From NCBI GenBank assembly GCA_900471605.1, contig UCEY01000031.1, positions 235,225 through 299,224 of the forward strand: DNA of 64,000 bases, given 5' to 3'. Positions 1 to 7,141 of the stretch are shown here, piece by piece. The translations under genes were made by a program, and so were the position numbers. This DNA comes from Hyphomicrobiales bacterium. GTDB taxonomy: Bacteria > Pseudomonadota > Alphaproteobacteria > Rhizobiales > Rhizobiaceae. The notes below the pieces were generated by a model. That model worked only from the letters and a program-made list of their open reading frames with translations. It ran no database searches and was not told where the DNA came from. Every line of letters starts with the position of its first letter. Within the stretch, counting starts at the first letter, position 1.

Positions 1-28
1 CTTCCCGGCGTCAATAAGGACTGCCTCG

Positions 29-817
29 ATGAATCTCAATGCGCCTGCCTTCTCCACGTTCTCCCATGATGGTCTTGATCTTGCCTATTTCGACGAAGGC
101 GATCCGTCCGGCGATCCGGTGCTGCTCATCCACGGGTTTGCCTCCAGCGCGCTGGTCAACTGGGTGCATCCGGGCTGGCTGAAGACGCTCGGCGATGCCG
201 GTTACCGGGTGATTGCCATGGACAATCGCGGGCACGGCGCAAGCGGCAAGCCGCTCGATCCGGAAGCCTACAGGCCATGGGTGATGGCCGAGGATTCGAT
301 GGCGCTGCTCGATCATTTGCGGATCCCCGAAGCGCATCTGTTCGGATATTCGATGGGCGCCCGCATCTCGGTCTTTTCCGCGCTCGCGCATCCGCATCGG
401 GTGCGCTCGCTGGTGCTCGGGGGCCTCGGCATCGGCATGACCGACGGGGTAGGGGACTGGGACCCGATCGCCGACGCCCTGCTTGCTCCTTCGCTCGATG
501 ACGTCAGCCACGCCCGTGGCCGCATGTTCCGTGCCTTTGCAGACCAGACGAAGAGCGACAGGCAAGCCCTGGCGGCCTGTATCCGCGGTTCGCGGGACCT
601 CGTCAGCCGGGCCGACATGGGGCGTATCGACGCGCCGACGCTGATCGGCGTCGGAACCAAGGATGATATCGCCGGCTCCCCGCAGGAACTCGCCGCGCTG
701 ATGCCGCATGCGATTGCCCTTGATATCCCGGGCCGCGACCACATGCTCGCCGTCGGCGACCGGGTGTTCAAAAAGGCGGTTCTGGAGTTCTATGCCGAAC
801 TCTCCGCAAGGCCGTAG
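29..817 (+). CDS. alpha/beta hydrolase
   Basis: A 262-residue alpha/beta-hydrolase fold protein, probably a cytoplasmic esterase or related hydrolase; the substrate is unknown. The oxyanion-hole HGF lies at residues 35-37, the nucleophile elbow GYSMG places the catalytic serine at about 108, and an acid (KDD, about 212) and histidine (GRDHM, about 238) complete the triad. No signal peptide is visible. The ATG is preceded by AAGGA with good spacing. The gene sits at the window edge, so its upstream partner is unknown; the next gene on the same strand, cysE, is 115 bases away and has its own promoter-like sequence. The fold is secure, the reaction is not. Confidence 0.85.
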   Translation: MNLNAPAFSTFSHDGLDLAYFDEGDPSGDPVLLIHGFASSALVNWVHPGWLKTLGDAGYRVIAMDNRGHGASGKPLDPEAYRPWVMAEDSMALLDHLRIPEAHLFGYSMGARISVFSALAHPHRVRSLVLGGLGIGMTDGVGDWDPIADALLAPSLDDVSHARGRMFRAFADQTKSDRQALAACIRGSRDLVSRADMGRIDAPTLIGVGTKDDIAGSPQELAALMPHAIALDIPGRDHMLAVGDRVFKKAVLEFYAELSARP

Positions 818-860
818 GTTCTTTCATTCTTACCATCAACGGAATGCGATTTTGCAGCCA

Positions 861-891
861 TTGGTCTTGGCATAAACTTATTCTATATAAT
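861..891 (+). promoter_or_regulatory. candidate promoter of cysE
   Basis: A perfect TATAAT at 886-891 lies about 42 bases before the cysE ATG in a locally AT-rich stretch. The best -35 candidate, TTGGTC at 861-866, gives a long 19-base spacer, so the -35 assignment is weak. Confidence 0.35.
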
Positions 892-932
892 GCTGCACGA
901 AGCTCTGCCTTACGGCAAACGAGGAGACGGCG

Positions 933-1754
933 ATGGCCGCAAGAACTGAAATCCGCCAGGAGTCGCTCGCGACCGTGGATCCCATCTGGGATACGTTGCG
1001 CCAGGAAGCGCGCATGGCAACCGAGCAGGACCCGCTGCTCGCCGCATTTCTCTATTCTGCCGTGCTGAACCATCGCTCGCTCGAAGAATGCGTCGTCCAC
1101 CGCATCTGCGAACGCCTCGCCCATGCGGATGTGCCCGACGTGCTTCTGCGCCAGACCTTCATGGAAATGCTGGAAGACTGGCCGGAATGGGGCGCGATCA
1201 TGCGCGTCGATATCCAGGCCGTCTACGACCGCGATCCCGCATGCCTGCGGTTCATGGAGCCGGTTCTCTATTTCAAGGGCTTTCACGCGATCCAGACGCA
1301 CCGGCTGGCGCATTGGCTGTTCATGCGCGGCAGACGGGACTTCGCGCTCTATCTGCAGAGCCGTTCCTCCAGCGTCTTCCAGACGGATATCAATCCGGCA
1401 GCCCGTATCGGCAAGGGCATCTTCCTCGATCACGCCACCGGCTTGGTGGTCGGCGAGACGGCCGTCATCGGCGACAACGTTTCGATCCTGCACGGCGTGA
1501 CGCTCGGCGGCACCGGCAAGGAGGGCGCCGACCGCCATCCGAAGATCGCCAACGGCGTCCTCATCGGCGCCGGCGCCAAGATCCTCGGCAATATCGAGGT
1601 CGGGTCGTGCTCGCGCGTTGCCGCGGGCTCGGTGGTCCTGAAGGCCGTTCCGCCGAAGTCGACCGTGGCCGGTGTGCCGGCGAAGGTGGTCGGGAGCGCA
1701 GGGTGTTCGGAACCGTCGCGCCTGATGGACCAGCTTCTCGGTGCCGACGACTGA
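933..1754 (+). CDS. cysE: serine O-acetyltransferase
   Basis: Transfers acetyl from acetyl-CoA to L-serine, giving O-acetylserine for cysteine synthesis in the cytoplasm. The 273-residue length is that of the CysE family. The N-terminal half is the helical SATase domain; the C-terminal half is a left-handed beta-helix of hexapeptide repeats, with the family segments DHATG and HGVTLGGTGK at about residues 168-192 carrying catalytic histidine. The start follows GAGGAG at good spacing. The protein ends in LLGADD and not in the isoleucine that terminates the E. coli enzyme and inserts into CysK, so tight cysteine synthase complex formation is uncertain here. Confidence 0.95.
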   Translation: MAARTEIRQESLATVDPIWDTLRQEARMATEQDPLLAAFLYSAVLNHRSLEECVVHRICERLAHADVPDVLLRQTFMEMLEDWPEWGAIMRVDIQAVYDRDPACLRFMEPVLYFKGFHAIQTHRLAHWLFMRGRRDFALYLQSRSSSVFQTDINPAARIGKGIFLDHATGLVVGETAVIGDNVSILHGVTLGGTGKEGADRHPKIANGVLIGAGAKILGNIEVGSCSRVAAGSVVLKAVPPKSTVAGVPAKVVGSAGCSEPSRLMDQLLGADD

Positions 1755-1916
1755 TTCGTCTGCGTTCGCCTTGCCGCGCGGCCGCATGGGGCTGACGGAA
1801 TATCCTCCGTCCGCCGAACGTCGGGGAAAGAGCGGAAAAGGCTGTTTCTGGCGGCTTTACTTTCGCCTTTGTCCCATGCCAAAAGCGCCGCAACCGAACC
1901 GCTGACGGAGAGAAAC

Positions 1917-2120
1917 GTGAAACCGGACGAAATCAAGAAGCTCGATGCCTACTTCAAGCGCGTGATCAATCCGCAGGCGATCGTCAAGGCGCGTCCGCGC
2001 AAGAACGATTCGGCCGAAGTTTACCTCGGAGACGAGTTTCTCGGCGTCATCTATATCGACGACGAGGACGGCGACCGCTCCTACAATTTTTCGATGGCGA
2101 TCCTGGACGTCGATCTCTGA
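1917..2120 (+). CDS. DUF3126 family protein
   Basis: A small, acidic, 67-residue protein of the alphaproteobacterial DUF3126 family, function unknown. The frame is open further upstream, but GTG at 1917 is chosen because GGAG lies six bases before it and because family members begin with the residues KPDEIKKLDAYF. The C-terminal half carries a beta-rich stretch with VYLGDEFLGVIY and a DDEDGDRSY turn. It follows cysE after 162 bases and ends just before an intrinsic terminator, so it is either the last gene of the cysE unit or transcribed alone. Confidence 0.85.
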   Translation: MKPDEIKKLDAYFKRVINPQAIVKARPRKNDSAEVYLGDEFLGVIYIDDEDGDRSYNFSMAILDVDL

Positions 2121-2166
2121 TCGATTGCTCTGCGCCGGTCTTGGACCGGCTGCGTCGCAGGACTTG

Positions 2167-2190
2167 AAGGCGGGCTTCCAGGCCCGCCTT
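2167..2190 (+). terminator. terminator-like hairpin after the DUF3126 gene
   Basis: A 9-bp GC-rich stem AAGGCGGGC / GCCCGCCTT with a 6-base loop, followed by TCGATT. A second, smaller hairpin (CCGGTC-TTG-GACCGG) lies just upstream near 2135-2149. Confidence 0.7.
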
Positions 2191-2297
2191 TCGATTCGCG
2201 CGGAAAGCGCCGGGCGAAATAAAATGGCTGCGGCGTTTTTGCGCGGGCAACGCGAGCTGCTGATATATCTTCGCAAAATCAGCAGCCTGAATCCATC

Positions 2298-2311
2298 CAT
2301 GCATTTGCATG
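2298..2311. promoter_or_regulatory. palindrome upstream of phasin gene, possible PhaR-type operator
   Basis: CATGCA-TT-TGCATG is a perfect 14-base palindrome containing TGC/GCA elements, which are typical of sites bound by PHB-granule regulators of the PhaR/AniA family. A further TTTTGCA follows at about 2317. Assignment to PhaR is inference. Confidence 0.4.
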
Positions 2312-2328
2312 AATCCTTTTGCAACCTT

Positions 2329-2385
2329 GGGTGATTTTGCGCCGCACAAATCACCCTTGACTTTTGCCGGCATGCCGCTTTCTAT
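2329..2385 (+). promoter_or_regulatory. inverted repeat and candidate promoter of the phasin gene
   Basis: GGGTGATTT (2329-2337) and AAATCACCC (2348-2356) form a perfect 9-bp inverted repeat whose loop holds a further TGCG/CGCA pair. TTGACT (2357-2362) abuts its right arm and TTCTAT (2380-2385) follows after 17 bases, giving a plausible -35/-10 pair about 30 bases before the phasin ATG. A protein bound to the repeat would cover the -35 region; the repeat could also act as an RNA hairpin for upstream readthrough. Confidence 0.45.
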
Positions 2386-2417
2386 CAGCGTATCCGAATA
2401 GAACAAAGGGACAGGCG

Positions 2418-2768
2418 ATGTTCAATTTCGATGAAGCCAACAAGAAGAGCAAGGAAGCGATGGACGGAATGCTGAAGAGCTATTCCGAGGTCGCCAAGGG
2501 TTTCCAGGCGATCGCGACCGAAGCGACCGATTATTCCAAGAAGTCCTTTCAGGATATGGCGGGTTTCGTGGAGGCGCTGGCCTCCACCCGCAGCGTCGAA
2601 GCGGCTTTCGAACTCCAGACCAAATACGTGAAGTCGACTTATGAAGGCTTCATCGCCGAGTCGACCAAGATCACCGACATGTATGCCGATCTCGCCAAGA
2701 CGGCTTACAAACGCTACGAGGCGCCGGTCGCAAAGTCGACCGCCGTGGTGACCGCAAACGCCGCGTAA
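2418..2768 (+). CDS. phasin family protein
   Basis: A 116-residue, almost wholly helical protein of the short phasin family, which coats polyhydroxyalkanoate granules and limits their coalescence. The amphipathic helical pattern runs from about residue 5 to 95 (FNFDEANKKSKEAMDGML, then YSKKSFQDMAGFVEALA), followed by a short Ala/Val-rich tail ending in AA. The ATG at 2418 is chosen because GGGACAGGCG precedes it and the family starts MFNF. It stands alone between a promoter-like region with palindromes and a strong terminator, so it is probably a monocistronic, highly expressed gene. Confidence 0.85.
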   Translation: MFNFDEANKKSKEAMDGMLKSYSEVAKGFQAIATEATDYSKKSFQDMAGFVEALASTRSVEAAFELQTKYVKSTYEGFIAESTKITDMYADLAKTAYKRYEAPVAKSTAVVTANAA

Positions 2769-2807
2769 CGCGCATAGCGGCCCTCCCAGCGACGCCTTCA
2801 CAGACAG

Positions 2808-2842
2808 AAGGCCGGCGGCGTTCGACGCTGCCGGCCTTTTTT
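2808..2842 (+). terminator. intrinsic terminator of the phasin gene
   Basis: AAGGCCGGC (2808-2816) pairs with GCCGGCCTT (2830-2838), with an inner GCG/CGC pair, followed by a run of Ts (2837-2842). Confidence 0.9.
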
Positions 2843-3019
2843 GATTCATGCCAATGCGGAAATTTCCGAATTTCGGCATGTTCCATGATCTCTTTAGCGG
2901 AATAGTGATTGCGTGGCTGCAAAGGGGGCTTAAAATCCGCATCCAATGAACTAAGTTAGGAAGACTGAAGTCCGGCCGTTCGGCCATTCGGACGAACCCG
3001 CCGGATGACTGGGGAATGA

Positions 3020-3379
3020 ATGAAGATGATCGCACTGCCGATCTTGATGCAAGCTGAAAAGGGTGGCGACGGAGACAACGCGAACCGCGGTACCTCGGTC
3101 ATTACCCGCACGAAGCCAAAAACCAAGAAGCCAAATCTCTACCGCGTACTGCTGCTGAATGACGATTATACGCCCATGGAGTTCGTCATCCACATTCTGG
3201 AGCGTTTCTTTCAGAAGGACAGGGAAGCGGCAACGCGGATCATGCTCCATGTCCACAACCACGGCGTGGGGGAATGCGGAATATTTACATACGAAGTAGC
3301 GGAAACCAAAGTGTCCCAGGTCATGGACTTCGCCCGGCAACACCAGCATCCGCTGCAATGTGTCATGGAAAAGAAGTGA
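3020..3379 (+). CDS. clpS: ATP-dependent Clp protease adaptor ClpS
   Basis: The N-degron recognition adaptor that delivers proteins with destabilising N-terminal residues to ClpA-ClpP. The 119 residues include a flexible basic N-terminus (1-38) and the ClpS fold with NDDYTPMEFV (about 51-60), the HVHNHGVGECG turn (about 83-93) and TYEVAETK; the conserved acidic pair and the HVH region line the degron pocket. The initiator is ATG after GGGGAATGA. clpA begins 10 bases after its stop codon, so adaptor and unfoldase are co-transcribed. Confidence 0.96.
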   Translation: MKMIALPILMQAEKGGDGDNANRGTSVITRTKPKTKKPNLYRVLLLNDDYTPMEFVIHILERFFQKDREAATRIMLHVHNHGVGECGIFTYEVAETKVSQVMDFARQHQHPLQCVMEKK

Positions 3380-3389
3380 GGAACCCGAC

Positions 3390-5921
3390 GTGCCAACATT
3401 TTCGCCTAGCTTAGAAAAGGCGCTGCATCAGGCACTGACCTTTGCCAACGAGCGGCATCACGAATATGCCACGCTCGAGCACCTGCTTTTGGCGTTGATC
3501 GACGACGCCGATGCAGCCGCGGTCATGGGTGCTTGTAACGTCAATTTGGAAACACTGCGCAAGACCGTCACCGACTATGTCGATAACGAACTTGCCAACC
3601 TGATCACCGGTTATGACGAGGACTCCAAGCCGACCTCCGGCTTCCAGCGCGTCATCCAGCGCGCCGTCATCCACGTCCAGTCCTCCGGCCGCGAGGAAGT
3701 GACCGGCGCCAACGTTCTCGTCGCGATCTTCGCGGAACGGGAAAGCCATGCGGCCTTCTTCCTGCAGGAGCAGGAGATGACCCGCTACGACGCGGTCAAC
3801 TACATTTCGCACGGCATCGGCAAGCGCGCCGGTTCCTCCCAGACCCGCACTCCGCGGGGCGCTGACGACAACGAGCAGGAAGCCAAGCCGTCCTCCCGCG
3901 ACCAGGAAGAAGGCTCCGCCAAGAAGCCGCAGGATGCCCTCAAGGCCTATTGCGTCAACCTGAACGAAAAGGCCCGTGACGGCCGGATCGACCCGCTGAT
4001 CGGCCGCCATGCCGAAGTCAACCGCACGATCCAGGTCCTGTGCCGCCGCTCCAAGAACAACCCGCTCTATGTGGGTGATCCGGGCGTCGGCAAGACGGCG
4101 ATCGCCGAGGGGCTGGCCAAGCGGATCATCGAAGGCAAGGTGCCGGAGGCTCTCGCCGACGCCACCATCTTCTCGCTCGACATGGGCACGCTGCTCGCCG
4201 GCACCCGGTATCGCGGCGATTTCGAGGAACGCCTGAAGCAGGTCGTCAAGGAGCTCGAAGAGTATCCGGGGGCGGTCCTGTTCATCGACGAGATCCACAC
4301 GGTCATCGGCGCCGGCGCTACGTCAGGCGGCGCGATGGACGCCTCGAACCTCCTGAAGCCGGCCCTGTCTTCGGGCGCGATCCGCTGCATCGGTTCGACC
4401 ACCTACAAGGAATACCGCCAGTTCTTCGAAAAGGACCGGGCCCTGGTTCGCCGTTTCCAGAAGATCGACGTCAACGAGCCGTCGATCGAGGATGCGATCG
4501 AGATCATGAAGGGCCTCAAGCCCTATTTCGAGGATTACCACAAGCTGCGTTACACCAACGAGGCGATCAAGTCGGCCGTCGAACTGTCGGCCCGCTACAT
4601 CTCCGACCGCAAGTTGCCGGACAAGGCGATCGACGTGATCGACGAGACCGGTGCGGCCCAGATGCTGCTGCCGGCCTCCAAGCGCCGCAAGCTGATCACC
4701 GAGAAGGAGATCGAAGCGACGATCGCCACCATGGCGCGGATTCCGGCCAAGACCGTTTCCAAGGACGACGAGATGGTTCTCGCCAACCTGGAAAAGGAAC
4801 TGCGTTCGGTCGTCTACGGCCAGGATGCGGCGATCGAAGCCCTCTCGACGGCCATCAAGCTCGCCCGTGCCGGCCTTCGCGAACCGAACAAGCCGATCGG
4901 CTCCTACGTCTTCTCCGGCCCGACCGGTGTCGGCAAGACGGAGGTTGCCAAGCAGCTTGCCGCTTCGCTCGGCGTCGAGATGCTGCGCTTCGACATGTCG
5001 GAATATATGGAACGCCACACGGTCTCGCGGCTGCTCGGCGCACCTCCCGGTTATGTCGGCTTCGACCAGGGCGGCCTGCTGACCGACGGCGTCGATCAGC
5101 ATCCGCACTCGGTGGTCCTGCTCGACGAAATCGAGAAGGCGCATCCGGATATCTACAATATCCTGTTGCAGGTCATGGACCATGGTTCGCTGACCGACCA
5201 CAACGGCAAGAAGATCGACTTCCGTAACGTCATCCTGATCATGACGACCAATGCGGGCGCATCGGAAATGGCCAAGGCCGCCATCGGCTTCGGCTCGTCC
5301 AAGCGCACCGGCGAGGACGAGGAGGCGATCAACCGCCTGTTCACGCCGGAATTCCGCAACCGTCTCGATGCGATCATCGCATTCGCTCCGCTGCCGACCG
5401 AAGTCATCCACCAGGTCGTGCAGAAGTTCGTCATGCAGCTCGAAACGCAGCTCTCGGAACGCAACGTCACCTTCGACCTGCACCAGGATGCGATCGCCTG
5501 GCTGGCGGAAAAGGGCTACGACGAGAAGATGGGCGCCCGTCCGCTCTCGCGCGTCATCCAGGAATACATCAAGAAGCCGCTCGCCAACGAGATCCTGTTC
5601 GGCAAGCTGCGCAAGGGCGGCGTCGTCCGCGTCACCGTCGGCAAGGGCGAGGATGGCAAGGACAAGCTGATCCTCGACTCGATCCCCGAGGCGACGCCCG
5701 TGAAGCCGAAGCCGGAAGCCGAGGTCGAAGAGGCGGCCGAGGAAGCCGAGGCCAAGGTCGTGAAGGCCAAGGCGCCGAAGAAGTCGGCTCCGAAGGACAA
5801 GGAAGGTGGCCCGGCGCGGGCTCGCGCCATGGTGGATGCGGACGTGATCGCTTCGGAAGAAGCGCCCAAGGCGCCGCCGCGCAAGGGCACGACTGTGCCC
5901 CGCGTGCCGAAGACCAAATAG
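3390..5921 (+). CDS. clpA: ATP-dependent Clp protease ATP-binding subunit ClpA
   Basis: The AAA+ unfoldase that partners ClpP. From a GTG start at 3390 (GTGAGG before it; family starts PTFSPSLEKALHQAL) it has 843 residues: Clp-N repeats to about 150, first AAA+ module with Walker A GDPGVGKT (229-236) and Walker B VLFIDEIH, second module with GPTGVGKT (510-517) and VVLLDEIEKA, and the ClpP-docking loop IGF at 632-634. A linker rich in Q, E, K and S lies at about 152-185. Unlike the E. coli protein (758 residues) it ends in a low-complexity tail of about 79 residues (765-843) rich in Ala, Glu, Lys and Pro. It is the second gene of the clpS-clpA unit. Confidence 0.96.
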   Translation: MPTFSPSLEKALHQALTFANERHHEYATLEHLLLALIDDADAAAVMGACNVNLETLRKTVTDYVDNELANLITGYDEDSKPTSGFQRVIQRAVIHVQSSGREEVTGANVLVAIFAERESHAAFFLQEQEMTRYDAVNYISHGIGKRAGSSQTRTPRGADDNEQEAKPSSRDQEEGSAKKPQDALKAYCVNLNEKARDGRIDPLIGRHAEVNRTIQVLCRRSKNNPLYVGDPGVGKTAIAEGLAKRIIEGKVPEALADATIFSLDMGTLLAGTRYRGDFEERLKQVVKELEEYPGAVLFIDEIHTVIGAGATSGGAMDASNLLKPALSSGAIRCIGSTTYKEYRQFFEKDRALVRRFQKIDVNEPSIEDAIEIMKGLKPYFEDYHKLRYTNEAIKSAVELSARYISDRKLPDKAIDVIDETGAAQMLLPASKRRKLITEKEIEATIATMARIPAKTVSKDDEMVLANLEKELRSVVYGQDAAIEALSTAIKLARAGLREPNKPIGSYVFSGPTGVGKTEVAKQLAASLGVEMLRFDMSEYMERHTVSRLLGAPPGYVGFDQGGLLTDGVDQHPHSVVLLDEIEKAHPDIYNILLQVMDHGSLTDHNGKKIDFRNVILIMTTNAGASEMAKAAIGFGSSKRTGEDEEAINRLFTPEFRNRLDAIIAFAPLPTEVIHQVVQKFVMQLETQLSERNVTFDLHQDAIAWLAEKGYDEKMGARPLSRVIQEYIKKPLANEILFGKLRKGGVVRVTVGKGEDGKDKLILDSIPEATPVKPKPEAEVEEAAEEAEAKVVKAKAPKKSAPKDKEGGPARARAMVDADVIASEEAPKAPPRKGTTVPRVPKTK

Positions 5922-5946
5922 GGCTTTCGGATTGAACTCTTGCGAT

Positions 5947-5963
5947 GCCGGGCTTGTCCCGGC
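5947..5963 (+). terminator. terminator-like hairpin after clpA
   Basis: GCCGGG-CTTGT-CCCGGC, 26 bases after the clpA stop codon, followed by TTCGTCGTTT. Its right half is repeated at 7076-7098, where the left arm is missing. Confidence 0.6.
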
Positions 5964-5973
5964 TTCGTCGTTT
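5951..5973 (+). repeat. left copy of 23-bp direct repeat flanking the low-GC insert
   Basis: This 23-base segment, covering the loop and right arm of the clpA terminator hairpin, recurs at 7076-7098 with one mismatch (TTCG here, ATCG there). Confidence 0.85.
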
Positions 5974-6112
5974 CGAGAATATGCACGTAGGCGCGAACAA
6001 AGCGGATCGATCGTTGACAGCGGACAATGCTACTAATTTTCTTTCCCGTGCAATCCTCCCTCTCGACAACCTTTCCTGGTTTTGATTGATTACCTCTGGA
6101 TTGGGGGCAATC

Positions 6113-6721
6113 ATGAAAGTCACTCTTTTGGTGGCCATGCTCTGCACGGCTGCGTGGCCAATGCTGGCACAAGAGACGGAATGCACAAAGATTAATGCCG
6201 ATTTGGATCGGCTCGCCTGCTACGATAAACAAAGCGGCAGAACGCCAGCCGTAGAGGTGAAGGTTGACCCGACGTCGGAGTGGTTTACCCAGACTCAGTT
6301 ATCAAAGCTAACTGATCAGAAAGGTGTATATCTTTCTGTTTCTTCGAAAGAGAACGTCAGCTGCAGGTGGGACAACAAGAGTAAAGCTCTTCTCACTGTC
6401 CGCTGCCATGAAAATACGACATCGGTTTACATATCGACCAAATGCCACATGGTTTCGAGCGACTACAACGATTACGGCAGGGTGAACTACCGTATCGACA
6501 GCAATCCGGCTAAATCCGTTGATATGAACGAATCCACCGATAACAGAGCGCTCGGCCTTTGGGCTGGCGGAAAATCCATTCCATTTATCAAAGAAATGAT
6601 TGGTGGCAGTAAATTTGTTGCACGCTTTACTCCCTACAATGAAAGCCCCGTGATTCTGGAGTTCAACATCTCGGGATTGGAGAAGGCTATCCTTCCTGTG
6701 CGAGAACAATGCAAATGGTAG
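6113..6721 (+). CDS. orphan TagO/VasI-like (type VI secretion-associated family) secreted protein
   Basis: A 202-residue protein with a signal peptide (1-20, ending in MLAQ). It shows the hallmarks of the VasI/TagO family: an N-terminal CxxI....RLACYD segment (residues 24-38), an alternating beta-strand core with paired cysteines (C84, C98, C111), a TPYNESP motif (173-179) and a terminal Cys-x-Trp (200-202). Family members are often encoded with type VI secretion systems, but none is visible here, and orphan copies occur in phages and islands. The ATG at 6113 is chosen for the GGGGG four bases upstream and for the signal peptide. A TTGACA at 6014-6019 may be its -35 element. Low GC suggests acquisition. 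Confidence 0.7.
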   Translation: MKVTLLVAMLCTAAWPMLAQETECTKINADLDRLACYDKQSGRTPAVEVKVDPTSEWFTQTQLSKLTDQKGVYLSVSSKENVSCRWDNKSKALLTVRCHENTTSVYISTKCHMVSSDYNDYGRVNYRIDSNPAKSVDMNESTDNRALGLWAGGKSIPFIKEMIGGSKFVARFTPYNESPVILEFNISGLEKAILPVREQCKW

Positions 6722-7068
6722 AAGCTCTGGGGGCCACCCGTATCGGCCGCCTCAAATGTTCATTTAGCGTCGTTGAGGCGATCGGTAGTGTCATCCTCTG
6801 GATCGTATTGACGATTATTACTCTGGGTCTTGCTCTAATTGTTTTTCCCTACTACCTCAATCGAGCGGTACTGAACAAAACTGAATTGCTCGACGCCACC
6901 GGGCGCCCGATTGCTCGTCTCAACTGCACCTTTAGCATTGGGCATTCTATTGGCCATGTCATAATATGGGCCATCCTCATAGTGGTGACGCTCGGACTGG
7001 CGAGCTTTCTCTACGTCTATCGGGTCCTTCGCGTGGTGCTGAACGAAACGCGAGTAGAATATTATTGA
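6709..7068 (+). CDS. small membrane protein with internal duplication (DUF6693-like)
   Basis: A 119-residue protein made of two similar halves (about 13-60 and 68-115). Each has a GRLKCSFS/ARLNCTFS strand, a hydrophobic helix (about 22-46 and 77-100) rich in Ile and ending in TLGLA, an aromatic Tyr-rich turn and an LNxT strand. It therefore looks like a tandemly duplicated membrane-anchored domain; I recall similar repeats under DUF6693, but this name is from memory. Its start overlaps the end of the TagO-like gene by 13 bases, so the two are translationally linked and probably work together. Function unknown. Confidence 0.65.
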   Translation: MQMVEALGATRIGRLKCSFSVVEAIGSVILWIVLTIITLGLALIVFPYYLNRAVLNKTELLDATGRPIARLNCTFSIGHSIGHVIIWAILIVVTLGLASFLYVYRVLRVVLNETRVEYY

Positions 7069-7075
7069 TGTCTGA

Positions 7076-7098
7076 GGCTTGTCCCGGCATCGTCGTTT
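7076..7098 (+). repeat. right copy of 23-bp direct repeat flanking the low-GC insert
   Basis: Matches 5951-5973 at 22 of 23 positions and is followed by extra Ts. The left arm needed for the hairpin (GCCGGG) is replaced here by TCTGAGG, so this copy cannot form the full stem. Confidence 0.85.
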
Positions 7099-7141
7099 TT
7101 TGACGACTCGCCTTCTTTTTTCGCGCATTTCCGGAATATCG

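Larger units (their letters stand above)
5974..7075. mobile_element. putative small genomic insert bounded by direct repeats
   Basis: About 1.1 kb with visibly lower GC and different codon use (many AAA, ATT, TTT codons) than the surrounding genes. It carries two overlapping genes, a TagO/VasI-like secreted protein and a small membrane protein. It is bounded by 23-base direct repeats that split a clpA terminator: the left copy keeps the whole hairpin and the right copy only its right part, as expected after insertion with duplication of the target. No transposase or integrase gene is present, so the mechanism is unknown. Confidence 0.55.

Noticed and set aside
2125..2334. Small plus-strand frame between the DUF3126 and phasin genes
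   Set aside because: It runs through a terminator hairpin and ends among the phasin promoter palindromes; no ribosome site.
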